A DNA stretch of 64,000 nucleotides from Paenibacillus sinopodophylli (lineage in GTDB: Bacteria; Bacillota; Bacilli; Paenibacillales; Paenibacillaceae), in assembly GCF_005930355.1 (NCBI RefSeq), contig NZ_VDBO01000001.1, forward strand, positions 1,605,403-1,669,402. Direction: 5' to 3'. Position numbers and translations under genes: made by a program. Positions 30,227-39,330 of this stretch are shown piece by piece. Under the pieces are notes generated by a model. It saw only the letters and a program-made list of their open reading frames with translations, ran no database searches and was not told the origin of the DNA. Every line of letters begins with the position of its first letter. Within the stretch, counting starts at the first letter, position 1.

Positions 30227-30952
30227 TTAAGATAAAGGAACGCGCTTAGCCAAAGCCTCAAATTTCACTAAATGAGGATTAATCTGTGACTGCAGGTTTT
30301 TCAAATAAGTTAGAGTTGCTTTGTTTTGCTTCACCAATGATGGGTTCTCATCGAAGGCAACGGAGTAATGCTTGCTAACATTGCCTTTCGTGTACTGAAT
30401 CAAAGGGAACTTTCCGTTTTTCCATGCATCCTTCATATTCACGTTCGTCCCCGAAATTTGCAAGTTCAGACTAGCATCCTTGTAATTGTAGCTGTAAGCA
30501 GGCTCTGACTTCGTATGCGCAACAGAGTATCCAGCAGCGAATCGATCATTCGCAAATGTCCCGAACTGAATTTTGTGATATTCAACTTTGCCAAGAACAT
30601 TCGTTATTTTCGTATTCAAGGAACCATTGCCTACTTTAAGATCATTTTTCCATTGTCCGCTGTATGTAACAACAATACTATTGTCATCTTCCTTGTAGCG
30701 ATTCACATATGTACCCTGACCGGTCCGCTTGCCGTTGACCCAGTCACCAGAATAGGTTTTAGACGAATACCACGACATTGTGCCTTTACCATGAGGTTGG
30801 CCGTCTTTTAATTCACCGTAATACGATTGGTTCGTAGAAATGAACAAAAATTGTTTATTCGTTGCTGCCTCGGCGCTTGGCGCACCTCCTGCTCCCGCTG
30901 TTAAGATAAAAACCAATGCAAAACTGAACAACATCATGACCGTTTTTTTCAT
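30227..30952 (-). CDS. Secreted MORN-repeat protein
   Basis: A 241-residue exported protein. Signal peptide about 1-30 (MKKTVMMLFSFALVFILTAG, cleavage near AEAA). At least three MORN repeats: YYGELKDGQPHGKGTM, YSGDWVNGKRTGQGTY, YSGQWKNDLKVGNGSL. The C-terminal 110 residues are unassigned. Such repeats form an open beta-hairpin ladder and often bind lipid or protein; no enzymatic role can be read. Monocistronic. Confidence 0.8.
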   Translation of the reverse strand: MKKTVMMLFSFALVFILTAGAGGAPSAEAATNKQFLFISTNQSYYGELKDGQPHGKGTMSWYSSKTYSGDWVNGKRTGQGTYVNRYKEDDNSIVVTYSGQWKNDLKVGNGSLNTKITNVLGKVEYHKIQFGTFANDRFAAGYSVAHTKSEPAYSYNYKDASLNLQISGTNVNMKDAWKNGKFPLIQYTKGNVSKHYSVAFDENPSLVKQNKATLTYLKNLQSQINPHLVKFEALAKRVPLS

Positions 30953-31031
30953 TGACCATCACTTCCCCTTATCTCATTATATAGAATCATTCTATTAGAG
31001 TAATAAACACGATATGTGGGATTGAAACAGG

Positions 31032-31616
31032 TCATGAAAACTTATGATCAGAAACTTCGTTAGAAGCGGCCGTACGCTCCGTATAATCCTCCACCGTTAT
31101 AGCGTATAATGCATGATCCTCCCATATTCCATTGATCTGCAAATACTTCTTCGCCAGCCCTTCATATCGGAAGCCGGCCTTCGTAAGGACACGAATGGAC
31201 GGAAAATTACGCGGCATGACACCTGCTTGAATGCGATGAAGTCGGAGCACTAAGAAGGCATATTGCAACACTAAAGCGATGGCCTCGGACATGTAACCTC
31301 TTCCGTTATGTGCTTGGTCCATGAAATAGCCGAGATTGGCATTCTGGAACGGACCGCGTGCAATGCCAGACAGCTCAATCCGACCAATTAAACCAGCTGT
31401 CTCCTGTAAAAACACGCCAAACACATAACTCTGGTCTTCCCCGGCTGCTTTTATGCTCCATTCAATCATGGCTCTCTGTTGTTCCAAAGTGAAATAGCTG
31501 GCTGGACGTATCGGTTCAAAGGGTTCAAAAAAAGATCTATTCCTGTTCCTAAGCGCATGTAACGCCTCTGAATCACCGATAGCAAGCGGCCTTATATAAA
31601 CAAGCTGTCCTTGCAT
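31032..31616 (-). CDS. GNAT acetyltransferase, RimJ/RimL type
   Basis: A 194-residue N-acetyltransferase. The ATG at 31616 (MQGQLVYIRPL) is nine bases behind AAGGAG; a frame running 24 codons further upstream lacks support. YIRPLAIGDSEALHALRNRN at the start and the acetyl-CoA loop NGRGYMSEAIALVLQYAF are typical of ribosomal-protein-alanine acetyltransferase relatives, as is RVLTKAGFRYEGLAKKYLQI near the end. Divergent from the SASP gene. Substrate unknown. Confidence 0.88.
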   Translation of the reverse strand: MQGQLVYIRPLAIGDSEALHALRNRNRSFFEPFEPIRPASYFTLEQQRAMIEWSIKAAGEDQSYVFGVFLQETAGLIGRIELSGIARGPFQNANLGYFMDQAHNGRGYMSEAIALVLQYAFLVLRLHRIQAGVMPRNFPSIRVLTKAGFRYEGLAKKYLQINGIWEDHALYAITVEDYTERTAASNEVSDHKFS

Positions 31617-31669
31617 TCGTTCATTCTCCTTATCGTCATAAACTTCTGAAATATATTGTTCTTTTGTCT

Positions 31670-31699
31670 GTATACATTTACAATTCACACCACATAATA
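31670..31699 (+). promoter_or_regulatory. Sigma-G promoter of the SASP gene
   Basis: GTATA (31670-31674), 18 bases, CATAATA (31693-31699). This matches the forespore sigma-G consensus GNATR-N18-CATNNTA, 30 bases before the ATG. Confidence 0.75.
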
Positions 31700-31728
31700 A
31701 CCTTACATCCCATGAAGGAGTGATTGCA

Positions 31729-31944
31729 ATGAGCAGAAGAAACTCGAATACATTAGTTGTACCGCAAGCAAGAGGCGCGATTGAACAGTTGAAAACGGAA
31801 GCTGCGCAGCAACTAGGTGTAGCATTCTCACAAGATGGCTACAATGGCAACCTCTCCACACGCGACGCTGGTTCAATTGGTGGCTACATTACGAAAAAGC
31901 TCGTTCAAATCGCAGAACAACAATTAGGTCAACGTAATTTCTAA
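31729..31944 (+). CDS. Small acid-soluble spore protein, alpha/beta type
   Basis: A 71-residue SASP that coats spore DNA and protects it from UV. Signature motifs: ALEQLKTEAAQQLG-like block (AIEQLKTEAAQQLGVAF), DGYNGNLSTRDAGSIGGYITKKLV. The DNA-binding GSIGGYITK and the germination-protease region near TEAAQQ are present. ATG 31729 is eight bases behind AAGGAG; the GTG at 31720 overlaps that site. Sigma-G promoter upstream and terminator downstream make it a single-gene unit. Confidence 0.96.
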   Translation: MSRRNSNTLVVPQARGAIEQLKTEAAQQLGVAFSQDGYNGNLSTRDAGSIGGYITKKLVQIAEQQLGQRNF

Positions 31945-31954
31945 TTCCGATGAG

Positions 31955-31982
31955 AAGCCCTCCAATCGCTGGAGGGCTTTTC
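31955..31982. terminator. Terminator between SASP gene and kimA
   Basis: AAGCCCTCC and GGAGGGCTT pair around AATCGCT, with TTTTC on the plus strand. It may serve both converging genes. Confidence 0.8.
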
Positions 31983-31990
31983 TTATGCAC

Positions 31991-33808
31991 CTATTTCCGC
32001 AAATGGTAGGGAACGGTCGCAATGACGACATCCTTCTGCGAGAACAGATAGGCCCGCAGCATTAAGCTTGTTTGGTTATGGAGGAAATAATGCCACCAAT
32101 GCTTCGTAATAAACTGTGGAATGAGAACGGTAATATGATCGGTTTCTGACGTTTTCCATTCGATCGTATCAATAAACTTCATTAAAGGCCTTATGATGCT
32201 TCGGTAGCTTGAACGAAGCACAATCAGCCGTACGCCAGGGTTCCAATCCTCCCATTTCTTCTCCATCCGTTCAATGTCATCATCATCGAATCCGACATAC
32301 ACAGCTACAACGTTGTCCGTTAATGATTTGGCATAGCTCAGTGAATGATTGACGACACGGGTAATACCTGCGACTGGGACAACGATTGTACTGCCTTTTA
32401 TAACCGGCTTATCCGCAGACATATTGATCCGCAGCTCTGCTGCCATGTTCATATAATGGCGATGAATGCCATAGAACAGGAAAATGACCAGCGGCAGAAA
32501 AATAAACACCATCCATACATGACTGAATTTCGTGAAAATAAAAATCATAGTGATCGCAAGCGTCGTCAGCATACCCACCGTGTTGATGATGAAGCGTGTA
32601 ATCCAGCCTGCCGGCTTCAGCTTCATCCAGCGTACCATCATTCCCAGTTGAGAGAGCGTGAACGGGATGAACACGCCTACCGCATATAATGGAATTAAAT
32701 TTTCGGTGTTGCCATGAAATGCAATAACGAGCAACGCAGATAATAAGCCAAGAATAATAATCCCGTTCGAGAACCCTAAGCGATCGCCGCGAGCCATAAA
32801 CATGTTCGGCATATACTTATCCTTTGCCAGCATGAAAGCGAGAAGCGGGAATGCTGCATACGCCGTATTCGCAGCCAGAAATAGGATGAGTGCTGTCACA
32901 CCTTGAATAATGTAATAGATAACGCCTCTGCCAAAGGTTGCATTGGCAATTTGCGATACAACCGTTTCTTTCTCATTCGGCATAATACCATACCAATAGG
33001 CTAGCAGGCTTATGCCGATAAACATAGCACCAAGTATGGTTCCCATCATAATAAGCGTCGTAGCCGCATTGCGCTCGGCAGGCTTCTTGAAATTCGGTAT
33101 CGCGTTGGACATAGCCTCCACGCCTGTTAATGCGGAGCAGCCCGAGCTGAAAGCCTTTAATAGTAAGAACAAGCTAATGTTCGACACAGTAGCGCCAAGC
33201 TCCGGGACGGCTGCATGCGCGCCGCCAGCTATAAATTTAATGACCCCAGATAAAATAAGAACAAAGATCGCGATAACAAATAAGTAAACGGGCAAAGCCA
33301 GCACGGAGGCAGACTCTGTAATACCTCTAAGATTAATGATGGTCAAGATCACGATCATCACAAGTGCTATAGAAACTCTATGGTCATGGAGTGAAGGGAA
33401 CGCTGAAGTGATAGCATCTGTCCCCGCAGACGTACTGACTGCAACCGTCAGAATATAATCAACCAGCAGCGATCCGCCTGCAAGCAAACCAGTAGAAACA
33501 CCTAGGTTATCCTTCGCAACAATATAAGCGCCACCGCCTGTAGGGTAAGCAAATATCGTTTGCCTGTAGGAGAGAATAAGCACGAGCAGCAAACCAAGCA
33601 CGGCAATTGAGATCGGAATAGAGTACCAAACCGCGGCGAATCCCGCAACCATCAGCACAATTAATATTTGCTCTGTGCCGTATGCGACAGACGACAATGC
33701 ATCCGAGGACAACACTGCAAGTGCCTTTAGCTTGCTGAGCTTCTCCCCTTCGATTTCCGAACTTTTCATCGGACGTCCGATCAGAATCCGTTTGAACCTG
33801 CTTACCAT
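31991..33808 (-). CDS. kimA: Potassium importer KimA (YdaO), APC family
   Basis: A 605-residue K+/H+ symporter, close in length and sequence to Bacillus subtilis KimA: start FKRILIGRPMKSSE, KLSKLKALAVLSSDALSSVAYGTEQ, SYRQTIFAYPTGGGAYIVAK, LLLKAFSSGCSALTGVEA. About 12 membrane helices, then a cytoplasmic universal-stress-like domain (about 455-605) where c-di-AMP binds in B. subtilis. ATG behind GGGGA. A c-di-AMP riboswitch and terminator precede it, so gene and protein are both expected to be shut by c-di-AMP when potassium is ample. Confidence 0.94.
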   Translation of the reverse strand: MVSRFKRILIGRPMKSSEIEGEKLSKLKALAVLSSDALSSVAYGTEQILIVLMVAGFAAVWYSIPISIAVLGLLLVLILSYRQTIFAYPTGGGAYIVAKDNLGVSTGLLAGGSLLVDYILTVAVSTSAGTDAITSAFPSLHDHRVSIALVMIVILTIINLRGITESASVLALPVYLFVIAIFVLILSGVIKFIAGGAHAAVPELGATVSNISLFLLLKAFSSGCSALTGVEAMSNAIPNFKKPAERNAATTLIMMGTILGAMFIGISLLAYWYGIMPNEKETVVSQIANATFGRGVIYYIIQGVTALILFLAANTAYAAFPLLAFMLAKDKYMPNMFMARGDRLGFSNGIIILGLLSALLVIAFHGNTENLIPLYAVGVFIPFTLSQLGMMVRWMKLKPAGWITRFIINTVGMLTTLAITMIFIFTKFSHVWMVFIFLPLVIFLFYGIHRHYMNMAAELRINMSADKPVIKGSTIVVPVAGITRVVNHSLSYAKSLTDNVVAVYVGFDDDDIERMEKKWEDWNPGVRLIVLRSSYRSIIRPLMKFIDTIEWKTSETDHITVLIPQFITKHWWHYFLHNQTSLMLRAYLFSQKDVVIATVPYHLRK

Positions 33809-33872
33809 AATGGCTCCCCATTTCCTACACTTGAATGATGATGACTCAAATATCCAATAAATAGCAACAAAA

Positions 33873-33910
33873 AAAAGCCGCAGGAAAGTAAGGACTCTCC
33901 CGCAGCTTTT
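33873..33910 (-). terminator. Expression-platform terminator of the c-di-AMP riboswitch
   Basis: On the minus strand AAAAGCTGCGGGA pairs, with G-U pairs, with TCCTGCGGCTTTT, followed by TTTTG. It stands between the aptamer and the kimA start, so c-di-AMP binding would end transcription here. Confidence 0.85.
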
Positions 33911-33929
33911 CCAAAAAAACGTGGATGGC

Positions 33930-34095
33930 TGACGTTAAATTCCTCTCTTGGACGCTTACGAGGTTAGCTGACGGATTCGGGCGCAAAAGTCGCCCTACAC
34001 TTGGCAAAGGCCAAATGATTCACCCCTGAGCATAGATCACATGGATCACACTCTTTGGTTCCCCCGGTTCTTTTTCAGAATTCAGCGATTAAGGA
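33930..34095 (-). ncRNA. c-di-AMP riboswitch (ydaO/yuaA class)
   Basis: The minus-strand leader of kimA holds the conserved blocks of this class in order: GGGGTGAATC (34017-34026), GCCAAGTGTAGGGC (33992-34005) and CAGCTAACCTCGTAAGCG (33953-33970), followed by GAGAGGAATT. Ends are estimated from flanking pairing. High c-di-AMP is known to stabilise the aptamer and turn the downstream gene off. Confidence 0.93.
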
Positions 34096-34295
34096 TTGTT
34101 GCAATTAATCGGATACAATGATTACGCTCTGAATCATACTCCTATGCAAAGCCATTGTAAATGAGCATATACGGTTAAATTAATGTGAAATCAAATAACG
34201 CACAATCATTTAACCGCTTACATCACTCTCTTTCTCTCCGTATCATCATTATGCTTTCACTATCTCTGAATTCATCCAATTGCTGCTGGGCTTTT

Positions 34296-34324
34296 TTGCA
34301 AATCAACTTTAATTTCGCTAAAAT
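34296..34324 (+). promoter_or_regulatory. Sigma-A promoter of the fRMsr gene
   Basis: TTGCAA (34296-34301), 17 bases, TAAAAT (34319-34324). GAGGAG follows before the ATG at 34369. Bases 34100-34295 between riboswitch and promoter show no other clear feature. Confidence 0.6.
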
Positions 34325-34368
34325 AGAGGTGCACTCGTGCACGGATCAAATCATAGAGGAGCCTTATT

Positions 34369-34848
34369 ATGTTTCATACTGAACAGTACAAAGAATCGCA
34401 GGAGAAAAATTATGAATTAGTCATTCGCCGGCTTAGCGCTTTGCTCGAGGGTGAAACCGATGTGATTGCAAACCTGTCCAATGCGTCCGCATTGCTTAAT
34501 CAATTTTTAGAGAACATCAACTGGGTTGGCTTCTATATATATCGGGATGAAGAACTCGTCTTAGGACCGTTTCAAGGACTGCCTGCTTGCGTCCGCATCC
34601 CACTGCACCGAGGCGTATGCGGGAAAGCCGCACGCCAGAAATCGACTGTTAGAGTTGCAAATGTCCATGAATTCCCTGGACATATCGCATGCGACTCCGC
34701 TTCTCAATCCGAGCTCGTTATTCCCATCCTGCTTAAAGGTGAATTGTTTGGCGTTCTGAATATCGATAGCCCAATACTCGATCGTTTCGATGATATCGAT
34801 CAATACTACTTGGAAAAGTTCGTCCAGCGATTGTCCGCGTTCTTGTAA
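34369..34848 (+). CDS. Free methionine-(R)-sulfoxide reductase, GAF domain
   Basis: A 159-residue GAF-domain enzyme (fRMsr; YtsP/MsrC/YebR group) reducing free L-methionine-(R)-sulfoxide. Motifs NWVGFYIY, LVLGPFQGLPACVRIP and GVCGKA are diagnostic. The three conserved cysteines are Cys74, Cys84 and Cys108 (HIACD), the catalytic and resolving set. ATG behind GAGGAG. Followed by msrA in the same direction, with a separate promoter between. Confidence 0.93.
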   Translation: MFHTEQYKESQEKNYELVIRRLSALLEGETDVIANLSNASALLNQFLENINWVGFYIYRDEELVLGPFQGLPACVRIPLHRGVCGKAARQKSTVRVANVHEFPGHIACDSASQSELVIPILLKGELFGVLNIDSPILDRFDDIDQYYLEKFVQRLSAFL

Positions 34849-34929
34849 TATAAGCTGATTATAAGCAAAGTGATCGTTTCTGATTAACAACCAACTCTGA
34901 GCAAAACAAAGATCATTGAACAATTGTTG

Positions 34930-34958
34930 TAGACGAATAGATAATGGATGTCTATAAT
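34930..34958 (+). promoter_or_regulatory. Sigma-A promoter of msrA
   Basis: TAGACG (34930-34935), 17 bases, TATAAT (34953-34958), 41 bases before the ATG. Confidence 0.6.
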
Positions 34959-34998
34959 TTAATTTTACACATGTTGTTTGAGGAGATGGGAAAAGCAT

Positions 34999-35523
34999 AT
35001 GATACAAAAAGCAACGTTTGCCGGAGGCTGCTTCTGGTGTATGGTAAGTCCTTTCGAAGAACAGCCAGGCATTCATGGCATTCTGTCCGGCTATATGGGC
35101 GGAACGCTGGAGAATCCCACTTACGAGCAAGTATTAACTGGAGAAACCGGTCATTTGGAAGTCGTACAAATTACGTTTGATCCAGCTATCTTCCCTTATG
35201 AGAAACTGCTTGAGCTGTATTGGCCGCAGATTGATCCAACCGATGCCACTGGACAAGGTAATGATCGACTCAGCCAATACCGTGCTGCTATTCTTTATCA
35301 TAATGAGCAACAGCGCGAGCTTGCCTTGCTATCCAAAGAGGAGCTAGGTAAGAGCGGCCGTTTTGACAAGCCTATAGCTATCGAGATTGAAGAAGCAACC
35401 GTCTTCTATCCTGCTGAAGAATACCACCAAAACTATCATCGCAAAAACCCGGAATACTATAAAGAATCTAGAATATATTCCGGCCGCGAGGCTATTATCG
35501 ACAAGTACTGGAAAACAGAATAA
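34999..35523 (+). CDS. msrA: Peptide methionine-(S)-sulfoxide reductase MsrA
   Basis: A 174-residue enzyme repairing oxidised methionine in proteins. The catalytic Cys is in the N-terminal motif FAGGCFWCM. Further family motifs: GYMGGTLENPTYEQV, YWPQIDPTDATGQGND, YHQNYHRKNPEYY. ATG at 34999 is used; AGGAG lies 13 bases upstream, slightly far. No MsrB domain is fused or adjacent. With the fRMsr gene it covers (S)-sulfoxides in peptides and free (R)-sulfoxide. Confidence 0.95.
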   Translation: MIQKATFAGGCFWCMVSPFEEQPGIHGILSGYMGGTLENPTYEQVLTGETGHLEVVQITFDPAIFPYEKLLELYWPQIDPTDATGQGNDRLSQYRAAILYHNEQQRELALLSKEELGKSGRFDKPIAIEIEEATVFYPAEEYHQNYHRKNPEYYKESRIYSGREAIIDKYWKTE

Positions 35524-35629
35524 ACAAGGTGAAACGATTAGATCCGTCCTTTGGCGGTACAGCGCGTTTCATTCCGAGAAAAATAGCGAATAATTAGCCT
35601 TAAGATGTACTTGCCTATATTTTGAATCA

Positions 35630-35663
35630 AGAGCGGCTCTGAGCACATCAGAGCGGCTCTTTT
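35630..35663. terminator. Terminator between msrA and the cnt operon end
   Basis: AGAGCGGCTCTGA and TCAGAGCGGCTCT pair with one mismatch around GCACA, followed by TTT on the plus strand. It can serve both converging units. Confidence 0.75.
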
Positions 35664-35672
35664 CACTCATAC

Positions 35673-36860
35673 TCATACTTGTCCAACAAACATTTGACGT
35701 CGATCATAAGCGAAAACAATCATAACCGCACCTAAAATGGCACAAACCATATACATTATAGCGTATGAAGAAAGATCAGCGACAGGTCCCATGACGACAC
35801 CGCCTAGCGAAATGCCCAAATCAGCCATTGCAATGAATAAGCCAATCAATACATTACGATTCATCTGCGGCAGCACAAACGACAAATACGTTGTTAAAGC
35901 AGGATAAAGGATAGCTTGAGCGATTCCCATGAATAGAGCCCCCACATAGAAAAAAACGACTCCACCCGTTAAAGAAATGCTGACACATAGTGCAGCCACG
36001 GTTAACAGCAGCATCGTTCCCATCATAAAGGTGGAATGCCATTTGCCGTCTGAAGGAATTCTCTTTCGGAAAGCAATTCGGGCTAAAACAACGGTTCCCG
36101 CCTGCAGCATGAAGTACACACCCGCGTTCCCGCTTTTTAATTGCTGCGCGTACAGTGGAATGAAGGTCGTAATCGCTCCGAACACAATTGAAGAAACGAG
36201 CATCAGTACGCTGCATTTGAAAAGAAATGGATTTTTAACCAGTTGCCCAAATGATTCAAACATACTGACTGGTTCCTCTGTCGTATTCACAGCAGGCTGC
36301 TCTTTTCCTTTTTCTAATTTGATGCTATAGCCAAACACGCCTGTAACAATGGCAATACCAATCATAACGACCGTAAAATAATCCATCCCCCCGGTCTGCC
36401 AAATGCCTAGTGCCAATATTGGGCCTATAATACCTGGTATATAGGTAAACAAAGAATAATAAGAAATGCCTTGGGAGCGCTCTTTCTCCGGCAACGCATC
36501 TATAATACCGATCTGCAGCGCCATGGAGAAGAAGGCAGTCGACATCCCTTGTAAAATTCGTGCGGCCAAAAAGCCCCCTAAGCCTGTAAACGTATACAGA
36601 AGTAAAGCAAAACCATTGATAACAAGAATAAAGCGCAGCACCTTTATCGGTCCTTGCTTCTGAATAATACGGCCTGCCCATGGCCTGAAAAACATCGTGG
36701 TAAACATATAAGCGCCCATGATTAAGCCGATGGTTGTGCTGCTCGCACCAAGTGCCCCTCCCTGCAGGGGAATTATAACGTTTAGTATAGAATTAGCACT
36801 GAAATAGAGAAGAGCTAACAGATACAGACGCAGAAAAGGCCAAGACATAGCTCCGCTCAC
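35673..36860 (-). CDS. cntE: MFS exporter of opine metallophore, CntE-like
   Basis: A 395-residue, 12-helix MFS transporter, GTG start at 36860 eight bases behind AGGAGG. LIMGAYMFTTMFFRPWAGRI is the typical loop after helix 2. Sequence alone gives only MFS efflux; position as last gene of a cnt-type operon, in the same place as S. aureus cntE, makes it the likely exporter of the newly made metallophore. Confidence 0.8.
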   Translation of the reverse strand: MSGAMSWPFLRLYLLALLYFSANSILNVIIPLQGGALGASSTTIGLIMGAYMFTTMFFRPWAGRIIQKQGPIKVLRFILVINGFALLLYTFTGLGGFLAARILQGMSTAFFSMALQIGIIDALPEKERSQGISYYSLFTYIPGIIGPILALGIWQTGGMDYFTVVMIGIAIVTGVFGYSIKLEKGKEQPAVNTTEEPVSMFESFGQLVKNPFLFKCSVLMLVSSIVFGAITTFIPLYAQQLKSGNAGVYFMLQAGTVVLARIAFRKRIPSDGKWHSTFMMGTMLLLTVAALCVSISLTGGVVFFYVGALFMGIAQAILYPALTTYLSFVLPQMNRNVLIGLFIAMADLGISLGGVVMGPVADLSSYAIMYMVCAILGAVMIVFAYDRRQMFVGQV

Positions 36861-36905
36861 TATTTTCTCCTCCTAAGTAGTAGAACCATTTCCGCTCCTA
36901 TGTTT

Positions 36906-37652
36906 TCAAAAAGTGATGATATGCTTTAACAGCTTTCTCGCATAGTCGGACTGAACGTCCTTTAGCTTTGCAATTGGCACGATCTCTTCGATCTGGCCGC
37001 TTCTAAAAATAATGACTCTATCGCAGATGTAGGCTGCAGCCTGAATATCATGTGTGATGAAAATATAGCTCATCTTGTAGATGCTTTTTAACGTTTTCAG
37101 CAATTCAAGCACTTGAATTTGAACAGATACATCCAATGAACTAATCGATTCATCGAGTACGATACATTTTGGTTCGGTTGATATTGCTCTCGCCATACAT
37201 ACCCTTTGAACCTCTCCTCCTGACAGCTCATGTGGATATTTTTTTCGATAAGACGAATCCAGCCCAACATGATTCAATAGACGATCCACTTTACTTTTCG
37301 CATCAACTCGAGTCTTTTTTTGCTGAAGCAACGGTTCCATAATAGCAGCTTCAACTGTAAAAAACGGATTAATGGATGACGTATAATCTTGAAAGACAGC
37401 GCTTATATTACCTAATCTCACTGCATGATCCGAGACATTTTCCCCCTCGAATAGAACTGATCCGCGATCTGGCTTTTCAATGCCCAACAGCAGACGTCCG
37501 AGCGTTGACTTCCCGCTTCCACTCTCGCCGATAATCCCAAGACATTCGCCATGTGAGCATTCGAAACTAACCTTTCTCAGCACTTCCTGTCTTTCATTCG
37601 AGAATAATCCGCCTGTTTTATAGGATTTCTCTACATGACTTACGCTCAGCAA
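36906..37652 (-). CDS. cntF: Metallophore ABC importer ATPase, CntF-like
   Basis: A 248-residue oligopeptide/nickel-type ATPase. Walker A GESGSGKS, signature LSGGEVQR, Walker B CIVLDES. Start is TTG at 37652, eight bases behind GGAGG and directly adjacent to the stop of cntD. Pairs with CntD to drive uptake of the metal-loaded opine. Confidence 0.88.
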   Translation of the reverse strand: MLSVSHVEKSYKTGGLFSNERQEVLRKVSFECSHGECLGIIGESGSGKSTLGRLLLGIEKPDRGSVLFEGENVSDHAVRLGNISAVFQDYTSSINPFFTVEAAIMEPLLQQKKTRVDAKSKVDRLLNHVGLDSSYRKKYPHELSGGEVQRVCMARAISTEPKCIVLDESISSLDVSVQIQVLELLKTLKSIYKMSYIFITHDIQAAAYICDRVIIFRSGQIEEIVPIAKLKDVQSDYARKLLKHIITF

Positions 37653-38462
37653 TTATAGCTCCTCCCCTATTAATTTCTTGAAATGATGACTAAGTGCCCG
37701 CCTAGTAGACACCAAATATTGCGTGTATTCATGCTGTGCTTCTGTGAAAACCATATTGATAGGCCCTCTTTCAATAATTTCCCCATCCTTCATGACCAAG
37801 ACATCGTCGGCGATTTTTCGGACGACACCTAGATCATGTGAAATAAAGATCATTGAGGTGCCCATGTTCTCCCGCAGCAAGAGTAACTGTTCAATCACCT
37901 CATATTGTGAGATGGTATCCAGCGCGGTTGTGGGCTCATCGGCTATAATCAAATCCGGCGTAAATACAAGAGCCAGTGCAATCATCATGCGCTGCAGCAT
38001 TCCCCCCGACATCTGGTGCGGATACTTATTCAGAAGCGAAATCGGGTCCTTCAGCATGACACTTTCCATTGCCCTTTTCATTTTGGCTTCCATTTCACTT
38101 TTGCTCCAGTCGAAGTGTGCGCCAAGTGTCTCTTTGCAATGGACACCGACAACACAAGAAGGATCAAATGCGCGCATTCCATTTTGCATAATCATACACA
38201 GCTCTTTGCCTCTTTTTTTTCGCATCTCTTTCGCAGAGAGAAGATTGACGTCCTCACCTTTAAAGCGAATATCGCCAGATTGGCGTATCCAAGCTTTATT
38301 CAGTCGCATAAGGGACCTGCATGTAACAGACTTGCCGCTTCCGCTTTCCCCTACGATAGCTAGGCAGCTTCCTTGCTTTACATGAAATGAACTATTGTGG
38401 ACAATGGTTTCATTCGTGCCCGCATCCCAAATGCACAAATTTTCAACCTCTAATAGATTCAT
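37653..38462 (-). CDS. cntD: Metallophore ABC importer ATPase, CntD-like
   Basis: A 269-residue ATPase of the DppD/OppD group. Walker A GESGSGKS, signature MSGGMLQR, Walker B LIIADEP, H-loop FISHD. Starts 20 bases inside the end of cntC. Unlike most OppD proteins it lacks the long C-terminal iron-sulfur extension, as in other Cnt/Nik ATPases. Confidence 0.88.
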   Translation of the reverse strand: MNLLEVENLCIWDAGTNETIVHNSSFHVKQGSCLAIVGESGSGKSVTCRSLMRLNKAWIRQSGDIRFKGEDVNLLSAKEMRKKRGKELCMIMQNGMRAFDPSCVVGVHCKETLGAHFDWSKSEMEAKMKRAMESVMLKDPISLLNKYPHQMSGGMLQRMMIALALVFTPDLIIADEPTTALDTISQYEVIEQLLLLRENMGTSMIFISHDLGVVRKIADDVLVMKDGEIIERGPINMVFTEAQHEYTQYLVSTRRALSHHFKKLIGEEL

Positions 38463-39330
38463 AAGAGGATACTCTCACCTCACTTGCTTGCAGCTTCCGT
38501 TGAGCTGTCTTTAATTGGGGATTGATAGCCGCCTGAAGCGCATCTGATAAGAAATTAAAAGCTGACACCACGATAATAATCGCAAGACCTGGCGCCAGCA
38601 TGAGCTCTGGTCTGGAGAACATCACTCCCCTCGCTTCATTCAGCATCATACCCCACTCCGCATTCGGAGCTTGGATGCCCAGCCCAAGAAAAGATAGACC
38701 CGATATTTGCAAGATCATCGAACAAATAGAACCACTTGAAATAACGGCGATATCGGCAAAGGTAACCGGAACAATATGTCTTACGATCACGGTCAGATGA
38801 CTGCTGCCCGATGCTTTCGCAAATTTCACATAGTCCATATCCGAATATTGCATCACTGCTGTGCGAATGACCCTTGCGAACCATGCCCATTTCATGACAA
38901 CGAAAGCGATCAATATATGCTCAAGACCCGCACCCAGAATGCCAACAACGGCTAATGTCATCACATAGCCAGGGAACGACAGCATCACATCACATATTCT
39001 CATCATGAATGCATCGATTTTTCCTCTGAAGTAGCCAGCTATAAATCCGATTACCGCTCCAATACATACAGAAATCGCTAATGCGACTAACACCCATAAT
39101 ACGCTGGGACGAATGCCGTAGATCAGCCTTGATAATATACATCTTCCCAAATGATCGTTTCCTAATAGGTACGTCCATGAGGAGGCTGCATATTTCAGCT
39201 GCATGTTCACTTCCGTCGGATCATGTGGAGCAAATTGCGGAGCAAATATACCCGCTGCAAGCGTTGCAACGATAATGAGGAGTGACATAACCGCCAACTT
39301 GTCTTTACTCAAGCTCAGCCATATATTCAT
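38443..39330 (-). CDS. cntC: Metallophore ABC importer permease, CntC-like
   Basis: A 295-residue DppC/NikC-type permease with about six helices and the cytoplasmic loop FAKASGSSHLTVIVRHIVP. Its ATG shares one base with the TAA of cntB (TAATG). Works with CntB as channel. Confidence 0.9.
   Translation of the reverse strand: MNIWLSLSKDKLAVMSLLIIVATLAAGIFAPQFAPHDPTEVNMQLKYAASSWTYLLGNDHLGRCILSRLIYGIRPSVLWVLVALAISVCIGAVIGFIAGYFRGKIDAFMMRICDVMLSFPGYVMTLAVVGILGAGLEHILIAFVVMKWAWFARVIRTAVMQYSDMDYVKFAKASGSSHLTVIVRHIVPVTFADIAVISSGSICSMILQISGLSFLGLGIQAPNAEWGMMLNEARGVMFSRPELMLAPGLAIIIVVSAFNFLSDALQAAINPQLKTAQRKLQASEVRVSSYESIRG

Noticed and set aside
34330-34343. GTGCAC-TC-GTGCAC repeat before the fRMsr gene
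   Set aside because: Short and without conserved context; could be chance, so not listed as an operator.
37723-38385. 220-codon plus-strand frame opposite cntD
   Set aside because: Fully inside an ABC ATPase gene with all motifs; composition is that of a reverse-strand shadow.
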